Source: Acidobacteriota bacterium
GTDB taxonomy: Bacteria; Acidobacteriota; Terriglobia; Bryobacterales; Bryobacteraceae
DNA: 64,000 bases
Reading direction: 5' to 3'
NCBI GenBank assembly: GCA_025353165.1
Contig: JANXRE010000165.1
Span: 1-64,000 of the forward strand
Shown: positions 18,083 to 26,929 of the stretch, one piece after another
Numbering within the stretch: the first letter of the stretch is position 1
How the letters are laid out: each line of letters begins with the position of its first letter
Program-made: the position numbers and the translations under genes
The notes under the pieces: generated by a model
What the model was told of the DNA's origin: nothing
What the model saw: the letters and a program-made list of their open reading frames with translations, nothing else
Databases searched by the model: none

Positions 18083-19105
18083 ATGGGTACCACCAAGAAG
18101 CGTAATCACTACCTCCCACGGGCGTATCTTCGCGGTTTTTGCGACCGCCAGGGTCTGCTATGGAGCTTTGATCGTCGCTCAAAAGAGTATCGACGCCTGC
18201 CGCCGGACTCTGCAGCGGTCGAAAAGGAGTTCTATATCGTCAAGGACGCCACTGGCCGCAAGAGCAACGCGATCGAGGACTGGCTTGCGCAGTGCGAGAA
18301 CGCAGCCATCCCCGTGATCCGGAAGATTGAATCAGACTGCCCGCAGATAAGCGAGCCCGAGAGGCACGTCCTGGCGCGCTTTATCGCTCTCCTTCGCCTA
18401 AGAACGACGGTATTCAACGCCGAAATGGAGGAGATCCTCGATCACTACGCCCGAACGCTTGGCGACCTCCTGTTCAGCGACGAGAACTCGGCGCGCGAGT
18501 TCATCGCCCAATTGCCAGGCAATGGCGCAGACCTTCCGAGCGAGCGCATCGAATCGTGGGTATCGATGTGGAAAGCGGGACAGTGCACGCTCAAGATTCA
18601 CCGGGAGTACATCATTCATCTCATGTTCCAGCGCGCGGACAGCTTTGCCGAGGAACTCTTCGCGATGAACTGGAGCATCCTGAGATCCCATCAGAAAACG
18701 GCATTTATCATTTCGGACCTCCCCTGGTCGATCCTTTCGGTCGATCCGGCGGCATCGACGGACTTCGGGTTCAGCGACATTTTCCTGCCGCATGTCCGAA
18801 CGATCGTGCCGCTCACTCGAAGAACCGCCGTCATGCTAGAGGTCCGGTCCCCCGGCGTTTCCCGAGTACGGTTTGGCCGCGTACCGCGCGATTTCAATCG
18901 CACCGTGAACCGGACCATCGCGGACAACTCCCACCGTTTCGTCTTTTCGAACAGCGATGCTCTGCTGCGGCGCCTTGTGAAGGCTACCGGCATTGATCGC
19001 ATCGACCGGCCGGTCCGTCTGTATGCCGATAGAGAGGGATGGATCAAGCCGGATGCCAGTCAAATAATCGGCATCACGGTCCAAGGGTTCAACAGTCGAC
19101 CTTGA
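18083..19105 (+). CDS. DUF4238 protein, probable partner in a defence module
   Basis: 340 residues from the ATG at 18083. A GTG at 18062 overlapping the apeA stop is the alternative start and would give tight coupling. The hallmark RNHYLPRAYLRGF opens the protein, followed by LLWSFDRRSKEYRRLPP and FYIVKD, then an all-helical middle (RHVLARFIALLRLRTTVFN) and a C-terminal part with FIISDLPWSILS and FIFLPHVRTIVPLT-like strands. DUF4238 proteins have no established enzymatic role, but one member was reported as a phage-resistance gene in P2/P4 hotspots (recalled as Rst_DUF4238). Placement directly after ApeA supports a defence function here. Confidence 0.75.
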   Translation: MGTTKKRNHYLPRAYLRGFCDRQGLLWSFDRRSKEYRRLPPDSAAVEKEFYIVKDATGRKSNAIEDWLAQCENAAIPVIRKIESDCPQISEPERHVLARFIALLRLRTTVFNAEMEEILDHYARTLGDLLFSDENSAREFIAQLPGNGADLPSERIESWVSMWKAGQCTLKIHREYIIHLMFQRADSFAEELFAMNWSILRSHQKTAFIISDLPWSILSVDPAASTDFGFSDIFLPHVRTIVPLTRRTAVMLEVRSPGVSRVRFGRVPRDFNRTVNRTIADNSHRFVFSNSDALLRRLVKATGIDRIDRPVRLYADREGWIKPDASQIIGITVQGFNSRP

Positions 19106-19531
19106 AGATCTATGCGTACTTGGCGGCTGCCCAGCGCGTCCTCTGTGCCGTATCGGTGCCCGCTCTTAAACCACAATGCGGAATTGGAGACACAGGTCGG
19201 GGCGTCGTCCGCGACCGAGACGCGGCGTTTGCTTTTTGCTTCGGTCGGAATACGCGCCACTCGGAAAGAGCACACCGTGGACGGGAAACGCCAAGTCGGA
19301 ATCCCGGGGATCTCTTGGTGCCGCGCCCGATCTCTGGTGCGAAATCCCCATCGCACCGCCAAACGCCCCGGAAGTCCCGTTCTGAGAAGTTGGAATTTGC
19401 GGGCGAGGCTTGAGATTTCTGCCGGATGGGAAATTGAGGGTCAGGGACGGGAAATTTCTGTCTTATAAGTTAGCGCTGATTGGGGTCCGCCCCTCCAATC
19501 CACACTGTCCAGTTGTTTTGTGAACACAACA
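19106..19531. other. Intergenic stretch without recognisable gene
   Basis: 426 bases between the DUF4238 gene and the convergent ABC permease. Frames here are short and have no family-like sequence. No strong hairpin with a T-run was found. A palindromic AGCGCT is present near 19470. Nothing else can be supported. Confidence 0.5.
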
Positions 19532-20584
19532 CTACCGCCACCGAAACAGCTTGAGCGCCAGCGCGAAACAGACTGCAAGCCACGCGGTCAGGATGCCAAG
19601 CTGCGGCCACAGCAGCGCGAAATTCGCGCCTTGAAGCATGTTCGCCCGCAGCGCGTCGATGACTGCTGTGAGAGGCAGCACCTTGATGATCGGCTGGACA
19701 AAATCGGGAAAGCGCTGGGACGAGAAGAAGACTCCGGATAGAATCCACATCGGCATCATGACCACGTTCATCAGGCCGGAGGCCGCCTCGACCGTCTGCG
19801 CCCGCGAAGCAATCAACAAACCGAGTGCCCCGAACATGAGCGCCCCGAGCACGCACAACCCGGCGAGCCCCAGAAGGGATCCACGCAGCGGTACTTGAAA
19901 GACGAGCGCGGCAAACCCAAGCAGGATGCCGACCTCCGCGACCAGCAGCACCAGACGGGAGAGCACGAAGGACAGCAGGTAATAGTGGCGCGGCATCGGC
20001 GTGGCTACCAGCCGCCTGATGAGCTTCTTCCGCCGCGCGTCGACAATCGCAAATCCCATGCCCCAAATCGAGCTGCCCATCAGGTTCATGCCGAGCAGTC
20101 CGGGAATGAGAAAGTCGATATAGCGCGACCCCGGCTCCCGCATGAACTGGTCGTTCGAGGATACGGGGTCGATGCGCCCGGCGGCCCGCTGGATCGCCCG
20201 GTCGGCCAGCATGCGCGCGGTTCGTCCTTCCGGATTGGTGTCGTCGTACTGGTAAGCGGCCGATCCGTCGGGTCGCCGCGCAGCCAGCAGAGCGACCTTG
20301 CCTTCGCGCAGCTCTTTCCGCGCTTCAGCCTCCGAAAGCTGCTGCACGTCCAACAGTTTTTCGCTCCGGATCGCGCTGGCGAATTCCGGACCGACGACGG
20401 CGATTTTCAGGACTTCCGCCGGGCGATTCCGGAAGGCAATACCGAGTCCGGCGGCAAGCAGGATCGGGAAGATGAAAACCCAGAACAGGACCTCGGGTTC
20501 GCGCATGAATTCGCGGAAACGAACGAGCGTGAGTTGCGCCAGCGGATGGTTGGTCCACCCGGCTGGAGGCGGGGTTTCACTCAT
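19532..20584 (-). CDS. ABC-2 type transporter permease
   Basis: 350 residues. One N-terminal membrane segment (VLFWVFIFPILLAAGLGIAF) is followed by a roughly 130-residue extracytoplasmic domain. Five further hydrophobic segments come after it, from FLIPGLLGMNLMGSSIWGMG to LGILTAWLAVCFALAL. This is the ABC2_membrane_3/DrrB-like layout used to export lipids, drugs or polysaccharides. The ATG lies eight bases inside the 3' end of the ATPase gene, so the pair is translationally coupled. The substrate is unknown. Confidence 0.85.
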   Translation of the reverse strand: MSETPPPAGWTNHPLAQLTLVRFREFMREPEVLFWVFIFPILLAAGLGIAFRNRPAEVLKIAVVGPEFASAIRSEKLLDVQQLSEAEARKELREGKVALLAARRPDGSAAYQYDDTNPEGRTARMLADRAIQRAAGRIDPVSSNDQFMREPGSRYIDFLIPGLLGMNLMGSSIWGMGFAIVDARRKKLIRRLVATPMPRHYYLLSFVLSRLVLLVAEVGILLGFAALVFQVPLRGSLLGLAGLCVLGALMFGALGLLIASRAQTVEAASGLMNVVMMPMWILSGVFFSSQRFPDFVQPIIKVLPLTAVIDALRANMLQGANFALLWPQLGILTAWLAVCFALALKLFRWR

Positions 20585-21521
20585 CTCTCAAATGCCTTCC
20601 CGTGAGCGCGACGAAGACATCCTCCAAGCTGGCGGAATGGGTCCGCAGCTCGGTAAGCGGCGCTCCCTGCCGGCCCAATTCGTCCAGCAGGGCGGGGACG
20701 GCGCGATGCAATTCCGAGACCTGCATTCGCACGGTGCCGTTGTCCGCGCGGATGTCGCGCACTCCTTCAATGTCGTGCAGACGCGCGGCTTCCAGCGGAT
20801 GCGCCTGGCTGCCCGCCGCGAACTCCACGACGTGCTCAATTCCGATGGACGCGACCAGCTCGCGCGGCGTGCCGAGCGCGATGATCTTGCCGTGGTCCAT
20901 GATGGCCACGCGATCGCAGAGGCGCTCCGCCTCATCCATGTAGTGCGTGGTGAGCACGATGGTCGTTCCCGCCTTTTTCATTTCCTCGATCAATTCCCAA
21001 AGTTGGCGACGGGCTTGCGGATCCAGGCCGGTGGTGGGTTCGTCCAGAAAGAGGAGGTCGGGTTTGCCGACCAGAGCGCAGGCCAGGGCGAGCCGCTGCT
21101 TCTGGCCGCCGGACAACGCGCCGACTCGCGAATTACGTTTTTCCTCAAGTTGAACCAGTCCGATGACCTCCGCGGGCGAAGCGCCCTGCCGGAAGAAACT
21201 GCGGAACAGGCGTATCGTTTCGTGCACCGTGAGCTTTTCGGAAAGCTGCGTTTCCTGAAGCTGTATGCCGAGCCGTTGCCGGAGCTCGGCCCCGTCCGAT
21301 CGCCAGCTCAGTCCCAGCACCTCGACCTCGCCGGAGTCCGCCGCGGTCAGCCCTTCGCAGATTTCGATCGTCGTCGTCTTTCCCGCGCCGTTGGGGCCCA
21401 GCAGGCCAAAGCACTCGCCAGCCGGAACCTCCAGGTCGAGGCCGTCCACCGCCACCACGTCCTTGTAAGCCTTCCGGAGATTTTGAACCCGAAGCGCTGG
21501 TTTGAGTCCAGCTTCCACCAT
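20577..21521 (-). CDS. ABC transporter ATP-binding protein (DrrA/NatA-like)
   Basis: 314 residues from the ATG at 21521; the longer open frame to 21770 runs antisense into the receptor gene and is not family-like. All ATPase motifs are intact: Walker A GPNGAGKTT (42-50), Q-loop region IQLQETQLSEKLTVHE, signature LSGGQKQRLALA, Walker B LLFLDEPTTGLD and H-loop TTHYMDEAE. The C-terminal extension of about 80 residues (to ALTGRHLRDE) is typical for drug-export ATPases of the DrrA group. It forms an exporter with the overlapping permease 19532-20584. The gene diverges from the TonB receptor at 21601, leaving about 80 bases for both promoters. Confidence 0.9.
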   Translation of the reverse strand: MVEAGLKPALRVQNLRKAYKDVVAVDGLDLEVPAGECFGLLGPNGAGKTTTIEICEGLTAADSGEVEVLGLSWRSDGAELRQRLGIQLQETQLSEKLTVHETIRLFRSFFRQGASPAEVIGLVQLEEKRNSRVGALSGGQKQRLALACALVGKPDLLFLDEPTTGLDPQARRQLWELIEEMKKAGTTIVLTTHYMDEAERLCDRVAIMDHGKIIALGTPRELVASIGIEHVVEFAAGSQAHPLEAARLHDIEGVRDIRADNGTVRMQVSELHRAVPALLDELGRQGAPLTELRTHSASLEDVFVALTGRHLRDE

Positions 21522-21600
21522 CTTTTCAGTATTGCATCGGATTGCAACAGACCGGCCGGTTTGGTACAAAAAGGAATCCCCCAACCCAGGAGAGAAACCT

Positions 21601-24543
21601 TTGTTCACGCAACATCGCATCGCATCCATCGGTCTCGCGCTATTCATGCTGGCCGCGACACAGTCCGGCATCTTCGGCCAATCCCAGGCCAACACGGGAG
21701 CCATCGAGGGGTCCGTGTTGGACCCATCCGGCCGCGCCATTCCCGGGGCGGAGGTCATTATGACCAACACCGGAACAAATTTCTCGCGTGTCGTCCAGAC
21801 CGACGGCGAGGGAAGATTCCGTGGACTACTGCTTCCGCTGGGCCCTTACCGTGTGGTCGCGAAAGCCAAGAGCTTTGGAACTTCGGCGCGCGAAGGGCTC
21901 GATCTGGCAGTGGGCCAGACGATCACGCTGGCGATTGCGCTGAGCCTTTCGCAGGTCGATGAAGTCGTCTCCGTGACCGGCGACGCGCCGATCCTCGAAA
22001 TGAGCCGCGTGGAATCGTCCACCTATCTGGACGAGCGCTCGGTCCGGGATCTTCCGAACAATGGCCGCAATTTTCTCAGCCTGGTGCCCCTGAGCCCGGG
22101 CGTTTCGATCGTGCAGGGGCCGGATGGCGACGAAATCTCGATCAACGGCCAAAAGGGGATCAACAACAACGTCTCGATTGACGGAGCCGACAACAATAAC
22201 CCGTTCTTCGGGGAGCAGCGCGGAGGACAGCGGCCCGCTTTTACCGTGAGCCTCGACGCCATCAAGGAGTTCCAGGTGGTATCGGATAACGCTCCGGCGG
22301 AATTCGGCCGCAGCTCCGGCGGATTCATCAACGTAGTTACGAAGTCGGGAACGAACGACCTACACGGGACGGCGCACGAGTATCAGAAATGGACGGCGCT
22401 TACTTCCAAGCTCTCCGACGGCACGAGCATCAGCGCGTTTTCACAGGAACAGTTCGGCGGCACGATGGGCGGGGCAATCCGCAAGAACAAGTTGTTCTTC
22501 TTCGGCGCCTATGACCAGCAATTCTTCAAGCAGACGAAGCAGAACAACCCGAACCGGATCGACCCCATGCTGGTGAACTTCTTCGCCACCAAGTTCAACG
22601 ACCCTAACGAGAACGGCCCGATCTCCCGCAGGAACGACGGGCAGGCCACGCTCGGCAAGATCGACTGGTACGTCAACAACAAGAATCTGTTCACCGCCCG
22701 GTACAACTACCATCACTCCCGCCAGCCGAACGGCACCTTCGACGTCGAACAGTGGGGGCGCAGCGCCAACGCGACAGAAATCGATTTTGCGAACGCGGTC
22801 AGCATGCAGCTCAATACGACCCTGACGGCGAGCACTCTGAACGAACTCCGGTTCCAATGGTCGCGGGAAGACCGGCCCCGATACTACAACGGACCGACCC
22901 TGCCGGGTCAAAGCCGCCCGTTCCCCGATACGGGCATCGATTTCGGGGGCCAGTACCGCTTTGGATTGCCGTTCTTCATTCCGGTGGAAGATCACGACAC
23001 GCGGGTGCAGTTCAACGATAACGTGTCACTGATCCGCGGCGCGCACAATATCAAGTTTGGCGCGGAGGTGAACCGCACATCGACGAGCCAGATTTTCATC
23101 GGCTTTGCGAATGGCCGTTACATCTTCGACAGCGTTCAAGGCTTCATGAATTACGTGAACATCGGCCCGAAGTTCGTCGAGTGTTCCGACGGGAGCACGA
23201 ACAACAACGGCATCTGTCCTTCGGGAAGCAACATCACCGGACCGCTGTTGTTGTTCCTGCAATTCGCCGGCGTGGGCGGCAAGACGGTACAACAGGCGGG
23301 CGGCCAGACCTTGCCGCAGTTGGAACCGGCGCTGTTCGTTCAGGACAAGTGGCAGATTCGCAAGAACCTGACCGTGAGCTACGGGTTGCGTTGGGATGCC
23401 CAGATCGAACCCGCCGTGCTTACGCCCCCCAGCCAGGTGTTCTTCGCGGCCTTCATCGGGAAGCCCGGCTTCCCGTCGAACGGCTACATCCCGTCGTCCA
23501 AGAAGCAATTTCAGCCGCGGTTGGGAATCGTTTGGGATCCGGCCGGGAAGGGCAAGACGGTAGTGCGGCTGGGCGGCGGAATCTATTATGCGCGCACGCC
23601 GGGCCTCGATTTCGCGAGCACGCGATCCACCAATGGCTCGGTGGGCCAATCCATATTCCGCGCGTCCTTCTTCAATGGTTTCGGGCTGACGCCTCCGGCC
23701 TACACGGATCTGGTTCCCAACGCCAGCAACCTCGCGCCGGATCACCCGCAGGTCTATGTCACCGACAGGAATTTCACGAATCCGCGCACCTACACCTGGA
23801 CGGTGGCAGTTGAGCAGGCGCTGACAAGCAGCCTCAAGTTCACGACCGCGTTCGCTTATGCGAAAGGCGTTCACAACAGCCGTTTCGTGGATCGGAACGA
23901 CGCCGTGTTCGGTTCGCCGTGGAGCACGGGGTTGGGCGCTGACGGAACCAACGGCGTCGGGCAGTTGACGACGCTTGAAAGCTCCGCGAAATCGCTCTTC
24001 CGCGGGTTGACACTCGGCATGCAGAAGCAGATGTCCACGAGGTTCCAGTTCCAGTTGAACTACATGTTGTCCGAGGATCTGGCCGACGACGACAATGAGC
24101 GGGACCCGTTCAGCTATCGCTACGCGGTGGCGAACAATTTCAAGCCGGACTACGGCTTCTCGGATCGCATGGAGCGGCACCGCTTCAACGCGTTCGGGTT
24201 TTACCAGGCGCCCTGGGGCATCGAGTTGTCGCCGTTGATCAGTTTCCACACGCCGCAGCCTGTTTCGCCGGTGAATCGCGTTCTGGCGAACGGCTACATC
24301 ATCAAGCGCAATTCGCTGTGGAAGGACAACACCTTGTTTGCGCTGGACTTAAGGGCTTCGAAGACCTTCAAGCTGACGGATCGTTTTCAGCTCCAGGCGA
24401 TCGTCGATGGATTCAATCTGACCAACCGGGCGAATCCAAAGCACCCGGAGACGACCAGCCTGCTGTTCAACTTCGACGGGACCGTGCAGAGCGGACTGGG
24501 CGATCCCAGGCAGGCGCAACTCGGACTGCGGCTGGTGTTTTAG
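21601..24543 (+). CDS. TonB-dependent receptor, Oar-like
   Basis: 980 residues from the TTG at 21601, chosen because AGGAGA (21588-21593) lies seven bases upstream and a signal peptide follows (MFTQHRIASIGLALFMLAAT). The domains are a carboxypeptidase-regulatory-like domain (GAIEGSVLDPSGRAIPGAEV, about 30-115), a plug with SINGQKGINNNVSIDGADNN and GFINVVTKSGTNDLHGTAHE, and a long barrel ending in QAQLGLRLVF. The NGRNFLSLVPLSPGV segment is common in acidobacterial members. It should import large substrates across the outer membrane. A palindromic element lies eight bases after the stop. Confidence 0.88.
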   Translation: MFTQHRIASIGLALFMLAATQSGIFGQSQANTGAIEGSVLDPSGRAIPGAEVIMTNTGTNFSRVVQTDGEGRFRGLLLPLGPYRVVAKAKSFGTSAREGLDLAVGQTITLAIALSLSQVDEVVSVTGDAPILEMSRVESSTYLDERSVRDLPNNGRNFLSLVPLSPGVSIVQGPDGDEISINGQKGINNNVSIDGADNNNPFFGEQRGGQRPAFTVSLDAIKEFQVVSDNAPAEFGRSSGGFINVVTKSGTNDLHGTAHEYQKWTALTSKLSDGTSISAFSQEQFGGTMGGAIRKNKLFFFGAYDQQFFKQTKQNNPNRIDPMLVNFFATKFNDPNENGPISRRNDGQATLGKIDWYVNNKNLFTARYNYHHSRQPNGTFDVEQWGRSANATEIDFANAVSMQLNTTLTASTLNELRFQWSREDRPRYYNGPTLPGQSRPFPDTGIDFGGQYRFGLPFFIPVEDHDTRVQFNDNVSLIRGAHNIKFGAEVNRTSTSQIFIGFANGRYIFDSVQGFMNYVNIGPKFVECSDGSTNNNGICPSGSNITGPLLLFLQFAGVGGKTVQQAGGQTLPQLEPALFVQDKWQIRKNLTVSYGLRWDAQIEPAVLTPPSQVFFAAFIGKPGFPSNGYIPSSKKQFQPRLGIVWDPAGKGKTVVRLGGGIYYARTPGLDFASTRSTNGSVGQSIFRASFFNGFGLTPPAYTDLVPNASNLAPDHPQVYVTDRNFTNPRTYTWTVAVEQALTSSLKFTTAFAYAKGVHNSRFVDRNDAVFGSPWSTGLGADGTNGVGQLTTLESSAKSLFRGLTLGMQKQMSTRFQFQLNYMLSEDLADDDNERDPFSYRYAVANNFKPDYGFSDRMERHRFNAFGFYQAPWGIELSPLISFHTPQPVSPVNRVLANGYIIKRNSLWKDNTLFALDLRASKTFKLTDRFQLQAIVDGFNLTNRANPKHPETTSLLFNFDGTVQSGLGDPRQAQLGLRLVF

Positions 24544-24551
24544 AAAAGCAT

Positions 24552-24579
24552 GTGGCGCACATACGAGTACGTGCGCCAC
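24552..24579. repeat. 28-base palindromic element, bidirectional terminator position
   Basis: GTGGCGCAC (24552-24560) and GTGCGCCAC (24571-24579) form a nine-pair stem, extended by three more pairs around a GA loop after one mismatch. It sits between two convergent genes. A copy with 24 of 28 identical bases lies at 42093-42120, also between convergent genes, and half-copies bound the element at 63052-63171. Confidence 0.7.
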
Positions 24580-24584
24580 GTCAG

Positions 24585-25148
24585 TCAACGGCGGTCGCCG
24601 AAGCGATGCCAACGGCCGTCGCCCACGTATGGGTGACCGTAGTAACCCGTGACACCTATGCCGATGCCAACACTCGCCGCCCGCGGCGCGTAGTAAGTGG
24701 GCGTCTGCGAGTAACCATAAGCGTATGGGTCGTAGTAATCGTCACTATAGGCGTATGGGTCAGAGTAGTAACTGTCATAGTAGTAACTAGGCGAGTAACT
24801 GTAACCGAATCCCCAGTACGGGTATCCGCCCCAGCCCCCACCCCAGCCTCGATATCCGCGGCCGTACCCGTATCCTCCGCGGTATCCATAACCGCGGCCG
24901 GCATAACCGCCTGACCCGCCCCGATACGCGTAACCTCTACCGCCAATGGCCCCGCGGCCGTAGCCTCCGCCACCATAGGCCCCGCGGCCGTAGCCTCCGC
25001 CGCCGCCATAGGAGCGGCCTCCGCTGAAGCCTGAGCCGCCGCGGGAGAATCCGCCATGGGACCCGCCGCCACCTCCGCGGCCGCCACGCTGCGCGAAACA
25101 GCTAGCCGCCAGCGTCAGTCCGACAAACGCGATGAGCAACTTGCGCAT
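24585..25148 (-). CDS. Secreted glycine/tyrosine-rich protein
   Basis: 187 residues. The signal peptide (MRKLLIAFVGLTLAASCFAQ) is followed by a long low-complexity region of Gly, Arg, Tyr and Ser with repeats such as GGGGYGRGA and GYGYRGGYGYGRGYRGW (about 22-110). A Tyr/Asp-rich part (SYYYDSYYSDPYAYSDDYYD) and a short C-terminal GIGIGVTGYYGHPYVG segment complete it. No catalytic motif. Such proteins occur often in soil Acidobacteriota; structural or surface roles are guesses. Its repeats explain the repetitive DNA here. It lies 27 bases downstream of another secreted Gly/Tyr-rich-tailed protein on the same strand. Confidence 0.75.
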   Translation of the reverse strand: MRKLLIAFVGLTLAASCFAQRGGRGGGGGSHGGFSRGGSGFSGGRSYGGGGGYGRGAYGGGGYGRGAIGGRGYAYRGGSGGYAGRGYGYRGGYGYGRGYRGWGGGWGGYPYWGFGYSYSPSYYYDSYYSDPYAYSDDYYDPYAYGYSQTPTYYAPRAASVGIGIGVTGYYGHPYVGDGRWHRFGDRR

Positions 25149-25175
25149 AATGTATCTCCCTTCTCTAACACTTCT

Positions 25176-26177
25176 CTAACGCCAGCGCCCCCGGTGATGG
25201 CCGCGTCCATAGAACCCCGACCCAAAACCGAATCCAAGACCCGGACCCCAGTACGATCCATAATACGGCGCATAATATCGCGGACCGTAATAGCCCGGCC
25301 GAGGCATCGGTCGCGCCGGCCGCGAAGCCAGCTCCGACTGGGCGTAATCCGAAGGCTCAACGTACCGGAAAGCCTGCGGCGCGCGGGCGGTTACCACAAC
25401 CAGGGGCGCCTCGATCCGGAAAGTCAGCACGGCCTCCGGAGTGATGTAGGTCGGATGGCCGCGCGTCAGCAGGACGCCCACCGTCCCGACCACGAGTCCA
25501 GCGGCTGCCCCCACTCCCGCGCCGACGCCGCCATTCACAGCGGCGCCGATCGCGGCTCCGCCTAGCGTTGTTCCGGCGATCCCTCCGGCATCGCGGCCCA
25601 ACGAGGTTTGACCCGCCCGGTTGACCAACTGAGTTTGCACCGGTAGCTGCTGCCCGTCCACTAAACTCAGCTCGGTCAACTGGACCGCGAGATGGGAGAC
25701 CCCCCCGACGCGCCCTGCCTTCTGGGCCTCGACGACCCGTCCGGCCACGGTCTGGCCGCGCTGCGCAACCACGACGCCGTCAATCACCAGCGGCTTGACC
25801 AGCGTGGCGGCGAAGGCGTCGCCCGCCTGGTTGTGGTCGGAGGAAAGTAACTGATCGATCCGGACAGTGAGGTAAGTTCCCGGCTTGATGGTCAGTTGCT
25901 CCGGAACCGGCGCGGGCGGGGGAGCGGGCTGCATTTCCGGCTGCGGCTCGGGTCGCTGTTGCCCGGCGGGTTGACCGTATGCGTCCAGCGGCTGATGCGC
26001 CGAAAGCGACGTCTGATCCGGGGCGCGACGCCATCCTCCCCGGGTTGCCGGCGCCTGCTGTGGCGTGTCCGGCGAGGGGTCGGAAACTGGAGGTTGCTCC
26101 TGGGCGAACGCGCTCCCGGCGGCGATCAGCAACCCCAAACCAAGGACATAAGCGGATTTGAATTTGGTGACTGTCAT
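25176..26177 (-). CDS. Secreted protein with proline-rich linker, beta-domain and glycine-zipper segment
   Basis: 333 residues. Signal peptide to about residue 26 (GLGLLIAAGSAFAQEQ), then a Pro/Gln-rich linker (about 27-95). A conserved beta domain (IKPGTYLTVRIDQLLSSDHN, GDAFAATLVKPLVIDGVVVA, GQTVAGRVVEAQKAG) follows, resembling SLBB/TrbI-like or RcnB-independent envelope proteins of Acidobacteriota. Next is a long Gly/Ala helix (GTTLGGAAIGAAVNGGVGAG) of the glycine-zipper type, suggesting membrane association. The tail is Tyr/Gly/Pro-rich. Together with the next gene it may form a small envelope operon. Function unknown. Confidence 0.72.
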   Translation of the reverse strand: MTVTKFKSAYVLGLGLLIAAGSAFAQEQPPVSDPSPDTPQQAPATRGGWRRAPDQTSLSAHQPLDAYGQPAGQQRPEPQPEMQPAPPPAPVPEQLTIKPGTYLTVRIDQLLSSDHNQAGDAFAATLVKPLVIDGVVVAQRGQTVAGRVVEAQKAGRVGGVSHLAVQLTELSLVDGQQLPVQTQLVNRAGQTSLGRDAGGIAGTTLGGAAIGAAVNGGVGAGVGAAAGLVVGTVGVLLTRGHPTYITPEAVLTFRIEAPLVVVTARAPQAFRYVEPSDYAQSELASRPARPMPRPGYYGPRYYAPYYGSYWGPGLGFGFGSGFYGRGHHRGRWR

Positions 26178-26228
26178 AATTGCTCTACCACTCCAAGAGC
26201 ATTTGAGTCGCCAGGCTGTAAGCTATTG

Positions 26229-26573
26229 CTAGTGAATGGAATACTGCTGAAATAAAAAACAGGGTTCCGGCCGGAAAGCACCGCGGGTGGTGGATTCCGG
26301 CCACCTCCCACCTACTGACATTTCATTACATTTCATCTCCGACTTGCCCACAATCCGGTTTCCAGCGCTTCGTTCCAGACTTACCGAGCACTTGGTGATC
26401 GACCTGGGCACATTTGCCGTCACTGTCGCGTTCGTGTCGTGGTAGGAGCATCGCACGAAGAGGATCATATCCCGGTAGTCCGGGAGCCTCCAGGAAAGGA
26501 CTGCCTTCTTGCCCTGCTTCGCCTGATCGTCCGGCTTGAGATCGAACTCCTCCCGCCAGGAGATACCCGGTGG
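26229..26573 (-). pseudogene. STY0301-like small protein, start codon and leader lost
   Basis: The minus frame between the stop at 26574 and TAG 26229-26231 reads ISWREEFDLKPDDQAKQG, then a segment with WRLPDYRDMILFVRCSYHD, NVPRSITKCSVSL and SEMKCNEM. This W/C-Y/C-x-V pattern resembles STY0301-type proteins, small secreted proteins often next to CHAP/BPSL0067 genes. No ATG, GTG or TTG occurs before the conserved part, and the frame is continuous with the end of the CHAP-like relic at 26574. The N-terminus with its signal peptide therefore seems deleted. The only ATG (26468) would start inside the domain. Confidence 0.5.
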
Positions 26574-26928
26574 TCATTCAATCACCGAGTAAGCATCGCC
26601 ATCGTTATCAGAAAGCGTATGTAACGTTTCTTAATCTTCTCCAGGCCCAGAAATTGCTCGATCACCCAGATCCTCGCGTCATCCTGGCTGAGATACAGCG
26701 CCGCGTATTTGCCGGTGTCGAGACTCCGATACCTACCGTGGCATCGAAGGTGGCGATTGCCGTTCCGACAGCGAGGTTTGTGCTTCCCCGAACCTTCTGC
26801 CCCTTGCAGCAGTGGCCGGTTGCTGGAGCGTGTGCCAGGTCTTTTACCAAAAGCACGCATTGCTCGGTACATCCTATACCCAGACGCGGTCGATACGTCG
26901 GGTGCACGTTTCGGAGTATTATGTCCAT
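26574..26928 (-). pseudogene. Frameshifted CHAP/BPSL0067-like amidase-fold gene
   Basis: Conserved pieces occur in three successive minus frames. The first is EQCVLLVKDLAHAPATG, with the expected catalytic Cys, followed by a segment ending GTAIATFD. The second is TGKYAALYLSQDDARIWVIE followed by a segment ending KKRYIRF. The third is LSDNDGDAYSVIE, then TGA at 26574-26576. The order and spacing (QCVxLVK, GTAIATF, GxYxAxYL, WVxEQ, RxIRF, NDGDAYxVIE) match BPSL0067/CHAP-fold proteins, thiol hydrolases that can cut peptidoglycan. Two indels, near 26715-26735 and near 26600, break the frame. The putative start ATG is at 26928, abutting the divergent Gfo/Idh gene. Confidence 0.6.
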
Positions 26929-26929
26929 T

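Noticed and set aside
16560-19480. AGCGCT-containing sequences on both sides of the ApeA/DUF4238 pair as attachment sites
   Set aside because: The shared part is only a short self-palindromic core; no longer direct or inverted repeat was found, so no att site can be claimed.
24600-25100. Regularly spaced repeats suggestive of a CRISPR array
   Set aside because: They are codon-level repeats of a Gly/Tyr-rich secreted protein, with no conserved repeat-spacer lengths.
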